A stretch of DNA of 64,000 nt from Mastigamoeba balamuthi (GCA_902651635.1 CACRSC010000041.1:20901-84900); one strand, 5' to 3'. Shown: positions 10,267-20,433, counted from the stretch's first letter. Program-made: numbers and translations. The notes: generated by a model from the sequence alone, not told the origin.

Positions 10267-12561
10267 ATGTGGCGCTGTTCGTTCGGGTTCAACACGGAGT
10301 CGGCGATCGACGCGCTCCTCGAGCGCCGCGCGGGCTGCACGCTCGACGATCTCCTCGTCGAGGACGAGTTCCTGCCCGAATTAAAGTCCCGCAACAAAAT
10401 GCTCATCAAGTAGTGCGCCGTGCCCTTTCTCGCCCCAACAGCCCACCTCCTCCCTCCCCACCCACCCGCCGTCCCCTCTCTCACTCACCCCCCGTGCCTC
10501 ACCCCACCCCAAGCCTCTCGGACAGAAACAATATCTGCAGAGCGATCGACGTGATCAGCAGCGATGCCCCACAGGGCTCCACCCAGATCCGCATTTACAA
10601 GTATGTTTCCACATTGAGCAACCCTACGATAAGCATTGGCCTGAGCACAATACCAACTCCACTTCGGGCACGCACGCGCCGATGGCAGGTTCCCGTTCAT
10701 GTGCTGCGAGGTGCTGTGCTCGGACCTGTGGCCCTCGGACAACGCGCTGCTGCCGCGCCTGCTCTCGTTTGTGCGGCCGCTGGGCGAGCCGCCGCTGAGC
10801 GCCGCGCTGAGCTCGTACTGCAGCAAGTCGGCCGTCTACGCGCTCGACCACGGCACCTGCGACGCCGCGCAGACGCTGCAGCTCGTCTCCTCGGTGCCCG
10901 ACCTCGCCCGCAGGCTCTCGGCGCGCGTGTCCGAGCCCGGCGTGTGCGACGTGCTCGCCAGGATCGCCCGCGTCGAGGGCGCCGACCGCTGGCTCGCGGA
11001 CAACGGCGTCGTCGAGGCGCTCGTCTCGGCGGTGCCCGACAACGAGGACGCGGCCTCGGCGCTCGTGTCGCTGCTGGGGACGGGCCCCGCGGCCCAGTCC
11101 CCCGTGGCGCAGCGCCTGGGCAACGAGGACGTCCTCCGCGCGCTGCTCAACACCATTTTCTCGGTGGGCCTCTGGCGGAGCTCTTTGTGGCATTGACCTC
11201 CTCCTTCTCTTCCCTTCCCCCCCTCTTCCCTCTCCTCCTCGGCTTAGATGGAGTCGCCGCAGTCCGCGGTCATCAGCGGGCTGCAGGTGCTGGAGGCGCT
11301 GCTGCGCGGGCACAAGGGCGAGAAGTGGCGCGAGGCGCCCGGGGAGGTACCCGAGGCGGTGCGCGTGGTCGCGGGCTGCGCGGCGCAGTTCCGCGGGCTC
11401 ATCGACGTGCCCGCGGATTCCCCGGAAATTCTCCAGACGACCTTCGGGGCGCTGCGCCCGCCGCTGGGTCTGCGCAGGATGCAGGCGGTCTCGGTGATCG
11501 TCGCCCTCATCGGCACGAGGCAGCGCGAGGCGTGCATGGCCGTCGTCAACGGCAACCTCGTCCACGAGCTCATTGTAGGCCCCCACAGACCTTCCTAATT
11601 CTGCTACATTCCATTCGGCGTGGCCATTCTATTCACGGCCCTTCTGCAGGCGCTATTTTTCCGATACGAGTGGCACACGCTGCTCAGCCAGGCGGTCACC
11701 GAGGCCATCACAGTCGTCCTCGACTCGCCGTGGCTGGACACTGTCGCGGATGTGCGCACAGCGCTCTCCCACTCTCCGCTGTGCCCATTTTTTGCCGATA
11801 TCTCACCCATCTCCCCCTGGTCCCCGCCAGGTGCTGCGGGCGACAGGGCTGCTGCACAAGATAGCGTCCTTGGAGATGTCGAGCCGAAGAATGCTCCCGG
11901 GGCGCTCGCCGCTGATCTCGCACACGACGAGGATTCTTGCCAAGGTGTCGCAGGTTGCCAGCAGCGACGTGGACAAGGCAGAGGACATCCGCGGGCTCCT
12001 GGAGATGGTGCCCGCGTGGCAGGACTTCATCGAGGAGTCTGTGAAGCAGCGCCTCGACGACCAGTCGCGCCTGCTCGGGGGCTTCAAGCCCGAGCGGACT
12101 GCCGCCGACAACGAGGCGCTGGCCCGCGAGGCCTACGAGGTCCCGCGGACGTTCACCGCCTCGCCTGTGCTGCAGAAGAGGTCTCTTGTCAGCGCGCCCG
12201 CGATGCCAGCGGCGCCGCCTGCCCCCGCCCGCCTGNGTTCAGGGCGCACGAGGCGCAGCCGGTGGTGGCGCCCATAGGGCTCGACGCGGACCCGCCGCCG
12301 CTGGAGCACCGCTGGGCGCCGCCGGTGCGCTCGGGCCTCTCGGAGACGGCGCTGCTGATGCCGGTGACGACGGAGCGGGTGCCCCTGTGCGAGGTGCTGG
12401 TGCCCGCGGTGTCGAGGCCCACGATCGCAGAGGACGTGCCGTTCTACGAGCCCGAGCCCGCGATAAAAGAGGACGCGCCGCCCTGCGCGCCCCAGGCCAC
12501 GGTAACTGAGGCGGTCGTCGTCGCGGACAACGGCGAGGAGGAGTGGCCACTGCTGTATTAG
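10267..12561 (+). CDS. PPP6R: SAPS-domain protein phosphatase 6 regulatory subunit
   Basis: Six exons (10267-10409, 10541-10600, 10689-11163, 11248-11574, 11650-11751, 11831-12561) give about 612 residues. The start MWRCSFGFNTESAIDALLER matches the SAPS N-terminus (a short first exon, then a hydrophobic helix ending LIK). Later segments also fit SAPS order: IRIYKFPFMCCEVLCS, LIALFFRYEWHTLLSQ, and LLHKIASLEMSSRR with SHTTRILAKVSQV. SAPS proteins (yeast SAP155/185/190, animal PP6R1-3) bind the PP6/Sit4 catalytic subunit and direct it to its targets. An ambiguous base at 12236 breaks the frame: upstream the frame is 11831-based, downstream the protein-like frame (EAQPVVAPIGLDADPPPLEH to EEEWPLLY) is shifted. 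I read this as an undetermined homopolymer, not a pseudogene. Confidence 0.85.
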
Positions 12562-13210
12562 ACCCCTGAAGAGCGGTCTTAACACTGATCGAGCTTTTCT
12601 ACATCAGCAAAGCAGACAACGGAGTTCAACGTACATTGTGTACAACACACGAGGATGTTATGACATCACCAGAATTCGGAGTTGGAGAGAGCATGGTTTT
12701 ACACCAAGCAGTTCTAGAAACATCTGAGTGAAGTGGGTGCATCTAGGATTAAGGAAGAGGCATGCATCACTGTGGGCTCGGGCTCATTGCAGTGATGCTA
12801 GCTCGCCATAAGTTATACACGCAGCTATTCAATGGATGCCTTTGACTTGCCTCTTGATGTCCCTCGTCTATCGCGTTAGAAGACAGACAACTAGCATACG
12901 ACGTCTCACGGGGCAGACATGAAAGCACATGCACCAGCGAGGACCCAGAGGTTTACATGTGCGGAGTCTGCGAAGCGTTGCAGAATCGCCAGCAAGAAAT
13001 TAGATACCTGGCTCCAAGTGCCACCAAAGGTCTCAGCCCCTCACCGGGCGTCTGCGCACGCACTGCACTCCGTGGCAGCCCCCAAGCCCTACCCGTTGGT
13101 CACCCTGGTCCGTTGTACACGCCTCGTGCATGCCCGCCCTGCGGCCTGGCCTGCCCGCAGGAAGCTCCTTTTTTGCTAAGTTCATTCTTCATCCCTCTCA
13201 TGGCATCCGC
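12562..13210. other. Convergent intergenic region
   Basis: 649 nt between convergent stops. Open frames on the plus strand (12919-13283) have low-complexity, non-conserved translations and run antisense into the phosphatase gene, so I do not call them. The region holds one clear inverted repeat (12764-12798). Confidence 0.5.
12764..12798. repeat. Inverted repeat, 9-bp perfect arms
   Basis: GCATCACTG at 12764-12772 and CAGTGATGC at 12790-12798 are perfectly complementary, with a 17-nt loop. It lies about 200 nt past the PP6R stop, so it could be a 3' end structure, a small RNA hairpin or chance. Confidence 0.4.
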
Positions 13211-14636
13211 TCATACCGTCTTCTTCGAACTCGATGCCTTGACAATCTGGAAGTGTACGGGAGCGACGTGGAGCTTCTTGTAGCCGCTCTTGCGACCTAT
13301 CCTGGCAATGGCGGTCTGCGTCCCCTGGGAAGCGGTGGCCGTACCGTAGCTCGCCAACGAGAGCAGTTTGCCACCGAAATACTCCTGATAGCCCTGCGGC
13401 TCCACGTGGCCCGCGCGGACCACCATATCGAGGCAGTTGGTCTCCAGAAACTGCTGGATGACGTCGGAGCCCTCATAAATCCCATGGCCCGCTTTCCTCG
13501 ACCGGACGCCGGAGCCGTTGTGGGGGTCGGACCACAGCAGGTCGTCCAGCTCGAACGAGGACGTAGGCGTGAACCTGTTGATCGCGTTCAACTTGGCGAT
13601 CTTCTCGCTCCCGCTCCTCGGAACTCCAGCGTGGACGAGGAGTACGGAGTCGTTTACAACGTATGCCAGCGGCAGCGCATCGAATAGCTGTTGGAATTCG
13701 GTCGGAAACTGACTCTGAAATGAATGAGCGTGCATGTGTTCGAACCTCTTTGATGAGAGCAAAGGCCTCGACCGAGTACTTATCCATCACCTGGCCCCTG
13801 AAGGCACTGTTCTGGGCCACCTCGAGAGTTTCGTGGTCGCCTCGCAGCATGTGCACGTTCGTGGGGATGGCGATCATCATAAGGAGAACACTGATGAGCG
13901 TCTTGAGGGACTGGGTCTCGTGCATCTGTCGAGCAACGTCAACTGGGTGGCCGGAATGAGTTGGGCGAACCGGGCCGATGTAGTCTCCCAGAAAGACGAC
14001 GTGGCGGACAAATTCGGCGACCTTGCAGCCTCCCGCGAAAGCCGCATGGACGGCGTCGATGTCACCGTTGAGGCCGCTCACCACGTCGACGATGGCGTCG
14101 CCCTCCAGCACGAGGCTCTCGACGTTGTTCATCGACCTCAAGCGGTCGATGGCGTTGATGACAACAGCGTACAGATACTGGGTAGGGAGGTCGTGTCCCT
14201 CTCCTGAAACCCACTGGTACAGCTCGAGGGCCTCGTCCCGCCTCAGGCAAATGTGGGGGTGGGAGACAATGGGGCCGGCGTAGTTGGTTGGCTGCCCCAT
14301 CTCCACGACTGCCCTGTGGCAGCGGTCGCGGGCACAGGGGCTCTTGGCCATCTCGATCTCGATGGCCGTAACAAACGTGGGCACCCAGCAGGGTGTAAGA
14401 AGCGCTTCCATGTCCAACTCTTGCTCCCAGAACGGCGCAGGGCCTCCCAGGGGGTCGTCCACAGAGAGCTGCGCCCCGCAGAATTCTTGGGGGCTTGCCG
14501 GGATAGCTATCTCCCTCGGGGATATGCACTGAGGTCCACCCCGCAACTGAAAAGGGCTTGTCACCCAGTTGCTCGCATCCGTTTTTTCGGCGACGAGCTC
14601 GCGAACAGTGACTGGGCGTGCGCGGGCCGGGGCCAT
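13211..14636 (-). CDS. Divergent PPP-family phosphatase-like protein
   Basis: Two exons (13746-14636 and 13211-13714, intron 31 nt) give 464 residues. The first ~170 residues are not recognised. From about 180 a calcineurin-like PPP fold can be followed: VSGLNGDIDAVH, VVFLGDYIGPV, HMLRGDHETL, LLVHAGV, DDLLWSDP, MVVRAGHVEPQGYQEYF. Compared with canonical PPP enzymes, GDxHG has become GDIDA (His lost), GDxVDRG has become GDYIGPV (DRG lost), and GNHE has become GDHE (metal-ligand Asn replaced by Asp). The later His-containing motifs (VHAG, RAGH) remain. It may be a pseudophosphatase or have altered metal use. A weaker alternative is that the first ATG lies further upstream in another exon. Confidence 0.75.
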
Positions 14637-14889
14637 CTCACCCGGCGGAGGGCATGTCCTTGCCGGAGCGTCGGCAATTCCCTTGCTGGCGATGAATAAT
14701 GAATGGTGGTGAGAGCACCACCCGTGGGTCCTCACAAATTAATGGACCTAAGAATAGAATTGTAGCACCATCTCCCCCCGCGCACCGCACACCGCACACC
14801 ACACAGCTTGAAATGACCCAAAACTGGTGTGGACAGAGAATGCGATGGTTGTGCCGAGGACGGGAGGTGAACGCACTCAGGGAATGCCT

Positions 14890-15215
14890 GCAGATGCGAG
14901 CGCTTTCTTGAGACCCCTTTCGATGAAGGGTCGTCACACAATAGCATTGATGCCTCCTGCACTGGCTGGGTACTCCTTTGCCCACTCGATTGCCAAGCAA
15001 AACGCCTCTTTGCCATGGCATCGCACTTGGGGCAGAGCTCATCCTGTGGCTGCACGGGCTCCGTGAGTTGGGAAAACCGTGCTTACAAAAGCAAACGGAG
15101 TGAATAAATGAAAAAGCGCTGTGACTCTCGACGATTGATCACGCACCGTTGATGTCCGGACATACACCGTGTCGATGACCACGGGCTCGGGGGCGAAGTC
15201 TTCTGCCATAAACAT
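14890..15215 (-). pseudogene. Possible decayed gene fragment
   Basis: On the minus strand a plausible first exon starts at 15215 (MFMAEDFAPEPVVIDTVYV) and ends at a good GTGCGT donor at 15146. Further down, protein-like stretches appear in alternating frames: PVQPQDELCPKCDAMAK, then EAFCLAIEWAKEYPASAGG, then PFIERGLKKALASAGIP. In-frame TGA codons separate them and no intron large enough fits between. I read this as a gene remnant with frameshifts, but codon bias could also make shadow frames look protein-like. No family recognised. Confidence 0.3.
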
Positions 15216-15599
15216 TGCGGAAAGCTCTTAATCCACTTTCTGCCTTAACTACTAAGTATTTTTGGGCGAGAATCGTACAGAGGATGTGATCTACTTACTC
15301 ATGAAGGGAGCAAGACCCCCCCCGATCAGGGACCCGTACCACTACCACACGGGCATAGATGTGATGTTAAAGCAAGCACGCATGGCAAGTGAAGAGTCGG
15401 AGGTGGTCCCGCTTGGTATCTGCTCATCCATGGGTGATAAATTACCTTCTGAATCGCCTTGATCAATTGCCTGCTTCAAATCTCTCGGAAACATAAACCA
15501 TTTCTCCGGAAGATTTGCTAAGCATCCTGCTATTCATCAGTGATTCTTCGTTGCGCATGTCAGCATTGTTCAATCAGAAAAAGAGATAGATATTAGTAG

Positions 15600-15866
15600 T
15601 CATTGCTTAATTTTTTCACTGTTTTTGTTATTCCCACTTATCTGGCGGTCGTGCAGAAGCAGATGGTGGAAAGCAACAGCAAAGCCTTCAGGGTCTCTGC
15701 TGTCAAAGTGTAGATTGCAGATGAGACAGAAAGCAACTAATAGACACGTAACTACACAGAAGACAGCAACGACTACAACAATGTAGGTGAAGATGCCAGA
15801 AGTGATGGCAATGACCAATGTTGTTACAGTGGATGATGATGCTCTTCCGTTCTCGGTTCGTGCACT
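15600..15866 (-). other. Protein-like frame with one membrane segment
   Basis: An open frame on the minus strand follows a TAA at 15867-15869 and encodes about 88 residues: a Ser/Thr-rich start (RTENGRASSSTVTTLV), one strongly hydrophobic stretch (YIVVVVAVFCVVTCLLVAFC), then a polar tail. This looks like stalk, membrane anchor and cytosolic tail of a single-pass protein. No start codon or upstream exon could be assigned, so it may be a last exon or a relic. Confidence 0.25.
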
Positions 15867-16210
15867 TTATGGAAAACTCTTTGAACGTGTCAATCTGCAT
15901 GTGTCTTTCGTGATAATACTGTTATTGGATTAAATATCATTTTGCACACTAAGAAAGAATGCAACCCTCCAATTACCACTTTATACACCCTGATCTGCAA
16001 ACAGTCCAAAGGGCACAAAATGCTACATGTAAGAATGGAACCTTGATTGCAGCGCCATATTTGAGATGTCATGCATTCAGCTACTCAGGAGTGGAGACTC
16101 AGTAAGAGTGCCAATTTTTTGATGGTAACCCTCTTCTAATCTGTGAGCAGACAGGCGCAGGAACAGATTTTTGGGCTGAGCATGCAGTACAACAGTGTAC
16201 TTGCATGGTT

Positions 16211-16230
16211 CTATATGTGTACACATATAG
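16211..16230. repeat. Perfect 20-bp palindrome
   Basis: CTATATGTGTACACATATAG equals its own reverse complement, with no spacer. It lies in the AT-rich island, far from any called gene. Confidence 0.9.
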
Positions 16231-16919
16231 TCTTCAAAACCTAAAGAAGCTCTCTTCAGATAGAATGTAAATAATGCCTAGTCTGTGATGAGGACAGAAG
16301 GCCCTGAAGTCAGAGAAATGAAAGGATAATGGTAGACAAGAATTGCTGTATAAATTAATTTCAAATCACAAGTACTGAAAAGAGCATGTTAATAAGGAAA
16401 TTAGTAGCAGAAATACTTCTAAATCATATAAAAACTGATACAAATGCTGAGAGCATGCTCATAAAATGAGAAAAGTACTTATACGTATTGTTGGTAGTTG
16501 TTAGTTGGGAAAATTCACTGAACATTATAAAAACTCACTCCTAAATGGCTTTTTGAGGGGGTTTTGGGTTGCAGAAGGCAGGAAGATAGTTTTGAAGGAG
16601 AAATGAAGGAAAGTTGAGAAGGAGCAGGGGTTTCTCAGAGGGAGAGAAACTTTGGGGAAGCTGTGCAAAAACGGGAAATAACAGCTCTTAAGGGGGCAAA
16701 GGTGCGCTTTCCCTTTCAAAATGTTAAATTCAAACACGTCATAGCAGCATGTTTGAATTGTTGATCAAAAGGGTCGAAAAGGGGGGAAGGGGGTGTGATG
16801 AACACCGGAAGAGACAATGGCTAGATTTTTGCGGGGAAAGGAAGGGGAAAACAGCAAAGTGCATACATCTGCTCAGATATATCTAATGCATACTTGTTAT
16901 CGGGCAGCCAGGGAAAGTG

Positions 16920-17084
16920 ATGAACCTTGTAGGATGTGAGATCGAAGGTACTAATACCCCTGAAGGAGCAGAGGTCCTTGTTGTGAAGAACGACAAGGCA
17001 CTGTACTCAGAATGGTCATACTGGCTTTCAACTACAGGGGCAGAGGTGTGGAAGAGACATTTCCTTGCAGGAATAAGAAGTTGA
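16920..17084 (+). other. Short protein-like ORF (54 codons) in AT-rich island
   Basis: ATG at 16920 opens a 54-codon frame (MNLVGCEIEGTNTPEGAEV..., VLVVKNDKALYSEWSYWL) ending TGA at 17082-17084. The frame extends a few codons upstream (GQPGKV) before a TAA. Composition is balanced and protein-like, unlike the neighbouring random frames, but no start context, introns or family support it. It may be a fragment of a foreign gene. Confidence 0.25.
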
Positions 17085-17168
17085 TGACCCCTCAGATCTT
17101 CAGAAAAAGGGCCCCAGCCAGTTGTCAACCACATTTTCTTGAAGGAAAGCTGGTTTTGACCAAGGTTT

Positions 17169-17195
17169 TAAACATGTCACACAGTGGCATGTTTA
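17169..17195. repeat. Hairpin with 8-bp plus 3-bp stem
   Basis: TAAACATG (17169-17176) pairs with CATGTTTA (17188-17195). Inside the loop, CAC at 17178-17180 pairs with GTG at 17184-17186. A related CATGTTTGAA half-site occurs near 16749. Confidence 0.6.
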
Positions 17196-17402
17196 GAAAC
17201 AGGCTTCTTCTTATTAGTACTGATTTAGGTGGTCACCTTTGAGGGTAATGACCTCTCAGCTAGCCATTCTCACAAGTGTGCAAGCAATCACAGAGGTCAA
17301 CGGGTATAGAGTTCTCAACAGATGTACTATTCCTGTTTCGGCGGAGCAATACATGCCCGGCAGTAGGCAAATCACAGTTTTTGCGGAGGGATTTTGGGTG
17401 CC

Positions 17403-17411
17403 GATATTTCC
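17403..17411 (+). promoter_or_regulatory. GATATTTCC element upstream of DNAAF11
   Basis: GATATTTCC lies 45 nt before the DNAAF11 ATG. The same core recurs before many genes in this window. Its role as a core promoter element is inferred from position only. Confidence 0.4.
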
Positions 17412-17455
17412 AAGGCGCTCTATCAAAATCCGTAAAAGTCTCGCACACCCGGCGG

Positions 17456-18781
17456 ATGGTGAGGATCACCGAGGAGCTGCTGCGAAAGAGGTCCGAGCAC
17501 AACGAAGGCTGCCTGGGCGACCTCGAGGAGATCGCGCTGCACCAGTTCGAGATCGAGCGCATCGAGCTCGTCGGCGAGCGCTGCCGCCGCCTCCGCATCC
17601 TGCTCCTGCAGAACAACCTCATCTCGCGAATCGGTGCGGAAGCGTCCCAGAGACCCCCGGCTGGAGGGAAAGGGGGTATTGTGTTGCTCAACAAAATGCG
17701 AACTGAATCCAAAACAAACCATATCGAAAGAGAATCTGCATAAGCTCAAGGAGCTGGAGTACCTGAACCTCGCGCTGAACAACGTGACGCGGGTCGAGGG
17801 CCTCGGGGCGTGCGAGAGCCTCGTGCGCCTCGACCTGACCGCCAACTACATCAGCGACCTGACCTCTGTCTGCTCCCTGGCTGGCAACCACGCCCTCCGC
17901 GAGCTGTGCGGTCTCCTCTCCACTGTGCCATCCAATCTGAGCCACCCCATCAAGGCACCTCGTGGGCAACCCTTGTACGCAGATCGAGGGCTACAGGCTC
18001 TACATCGTCCACGCGCTGCCGCAGCTCGAGTCGCTCGACGGCGAGCGTGTGACGAAGTCTGAGCGCATCGAGGCAGAGCAGCTGGCTGGGCAGCTGGGCA
18101 GCTCTGTGCCCGCTGCCTGCGCGAAGCTCGCAGCCGAACCTGGGGTGGCGTTCACGCCCGAGGAGCGCGTGCGGGTGTACCGCGAGATGGCGGAGAAGAG
18201 GGAGGCGATGGAGAGGGACAGGCAGCCACCGCCCGTGCCCCAGCGGGTGCCGGCGCCCGCGAGGGTCAAGGAGGACGGGACTGTGATGCAGATGAACCAG
18301 GGCGACTGGCACTTCGCCCTGGACGACGCGGCAGAGACCGTCTCGCTCGATGTGGCGCTGCCCAGGTTCCTCGACACGTCGCTGATCGAGGTGGACCCGC
18401 ACCCCAAGTGCGACCCCGCCCCTCCCCACTCTTCGCGTCGCCTCCGCCACTAAGCGAGCCGGGTCGCTTAGGTACGTGAGGATTGTGGCAAAGGGCAAGG
18501 TGCTGCAACTGAACTTCCCCGTGGAGGTGAGGCCGGACGCAGGGACCGCGCAACGCTCGCAGACGACAGGCCACTTGGTGCTGACGTTCCCCAAGGTCAA
18601 TCCGGGCAAGGCGGAGATCCCCGTTGTGCCTGTCGCGTGCAAGAAGGCAAAGGCTGGGGCTGCAGCCCCCACAGCCCCGTGGGAACTGTCCGGCACTGTG
18701 GACGTCACCTGCATTGTCCCCACAGCCGCAGCGAAGCACGACCGGATAGACGACAGACCTGATGTTCCCCCACTCGAGTAG
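17456..18781 (+). CDS. DNAAF11: DNAAF11/LRRC6 (TILB) dynein arm assembly factor
   Basis: Four exons (17456-17633, 17731-17905, 17955-18407, 18472-18781) give 371 residues. The N-terminus [18 protein letters not shown], the LRR block ([48 protein letters not shown]) and the cap [18 protein letters not shown] with LPQLESLDG match LRRC6. The C-terminal CS-like domain also matches ([40 protein letters not shown]), ending DRPDVPPLE. The animal protein is about 460 residues; the middle linker is shorter here. LRRC6 acts in the cytosol with HSP90 co-chaperones to pre-assemble axonemal dynein arms. Its presence implies a motile cilium in this organism. All three introns are GT-AG and join the conserved motifs exactly. 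Confidence 0.95.
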
Positions 18782-18914
18782 CTATCCGTTCCCTTCTGTC
18801 ACGGCAGAACAATATGCTGGACTCAATTGATGACCTTGCTGTGCATTTTCGCGTGTTCGAGAACGCCGCGAGAAGTGCTATTTTTGTTCAGTGTCACAAA
18901 TTACTGCGGCCGAA

Positions 18915-20307
18915 ATGGGATGTGGTTCATCTGTCGAGGCGCAGAGGGCCGCGCTGGAGCTCAACAGCAAGGTGACGGAGATGGGCGTGCTGCTGACCGC
19001 CCGCGGCCAGGAGATGAACAACCGCCTCGCTGACGTCGACGTGCGCCTGGCGCGGATGGTGACCGAGGCAGAGAAGCGCGCGATCGAGAGGGAGCAGGTC
19101 GTCCAACGCGAGCTGCGCGAGCTCCTGTCGCAGGCCGAGGCCTCTGCCAAGGCCGAGATCGCGTCCTCGGCGACGCTGCTCAGGGACGAGATCGAGACCC
19201 GCGAGGTTCATTTCCATTCCGCGGTAACATTTTCCGCTGAACTGCTCGGAGCAGAACAAGATGAGACTGGAGGTGTCGAAGCTGTCCAGGAGCGTGAACC
19301 CCATCCGCCACGGCGTTGTCCGGACAGCGGTGATCGAGAAGTACGGACAGCACTACTCGCGGAGGGTTGTCGTCAAGTGCCTGCGCGATCTCGCTGTGCT
19401 CGCTGTAGTCCCCGATGTCCTTAGGCTGTCCGGAGCCCAGAAGGAGAGCCCCGAGGACGTGCAGAAGGCCGAGGCCATCATAGAGAACGCGTGCTTTGAT
19501 CGCCTCGATGAGTTCGCGGACGACTTCGTCGCCGAGTTGTGCGGGAGGAAGGGTCTCTTTCAGCCCGAGGCGTGCAAGGAGCCCCCAGCGCGCAAGGCGC
19601 CGGAGGACCAGGAGTGGAATGCCCGAATTACGGACTTCAGCTCGGCTGTTGCCGACGATCTCTCCAGTAAGTCTCCGCCCTGTGAGTCCACAACTCAGTG
19701 GACTCTAGAATGGATAGAGGAGTCGGTGGACGAAGGCGCGGGTGTCCCAGCAGAGAGGGAGTGGGGACACCGGGCGCTCAAGGTCCTCAGGGCGCTGGAA
19801 GACCTCGCTGACGACGAGGCTCGCGCAAACCTGTTCCAGCGCCACAACTCCCTCGCAGTGGTCCTGGCCTCCTGGCAGTCTCTGGCACAGGACAAGAGGG
19901 CACGTCTCGCCATCGGCGATCGCCTGATCGATGCTAACAAAGCCACAAATCAGATTGAGCTCTTTCAGGTGTCTCTCGAGTTCGACGTCTCAGGGCAGTC
20001 CATCCTGCTGCTCCCGCCAAACGAGGTTGGAGACAACTACAGCGGGTGCGCCGTGTGCTACGAGACGGGGGTCGTACAGGAGAGCGAGGACGACGTCTCC
20101 CTCCGCCTGCACCACAACCTGTCCGCCCTGGCCTGGGCGGCGGACTGCCTGTATCCGGGCATCGTGACCACCCTCGTCGGCCGCCTCTTCGTCCTGGCGG
20201 AGAAGCACCAGCAGCAGCACGCGCAGCAGCCCAGGCCTGAGCAGTATAACCATAGCGACGTATTTCCGTCGCGTACTATCTCGATTGTACTACACCAGAT
20301 TAACTGA
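18915..20307 (+). CDS. Probable N-myristoylated coiled-coil protein, unknown
   Basis: Two exons (18915-19205 and 19255-20307) give 447 residues. The start MGCGSSVEA has Gly2 followed by Cys3 and Ser6, a typical N-myristoylation plus palmitoylation site, which would put the protein on membranes. Residues 10-100 form a charged helical coiled coil (VTEAEKRAIEREQVVQRELR). The rest has no recognised domain; a helical stretch (VVVKCLRDLAVLAVVPDVL) and an acidic region follow. A GTAAGT at 19668 looks like a donor, but the 32-nt intron it would define throws the downstream frame into Arg-rich noise, so it is not used. Confidence 0.7.
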
Positions 20308-20433
20308 CAGCCTCCAGTTCATTGCTTTGCACCTGTGTTGGTGTGCTCGTGTGTTCCCGTGGGTGCTGCTGGCAGTGGTGGTGGTGGTGGCGGGAGGGAA
20401 TTGTTCTGCGGCTCCGGAGCCGCTCACTTCAGC

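Larger units (their letters stand above)
15230..17400. other. AT-rich island without intact genes
   Basis: About 2.2 kb with clearly lower GC than the rest of the window (many A/T runs, almost no GC-rich codons). No long reading frame, no introns with the local donor consensus and no recognisable transposase or reverse transcriptase. It contains a perfect 20-bp palindrome, a 27-nt hairpin and two short protein-like frames. No terminal repeats were found by eye. It could be an old insertion or a degenerate mobile element. Confidence 0.5.

Noticed and set aside
12919-13283. Two overlapping plus-strand frames as genes
   Set aside because: They run antisense into the phosphatase exon, have low-complexity translations and no splice or start context.
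14900-15000. In-frame TGA as selenocysteine
   Set aside because: Needs a SECIS element and a continuous frame; neither is visible, and flanking pieces change frame.
19668-19699. GTAAGT donor and CAG acceptor suggesting an intron
   Set aside because: The 32-nt intron would shift the frame into Arg/Ser-rich sequence with an early stop; the unspliced frame stays protein-like to 20307.
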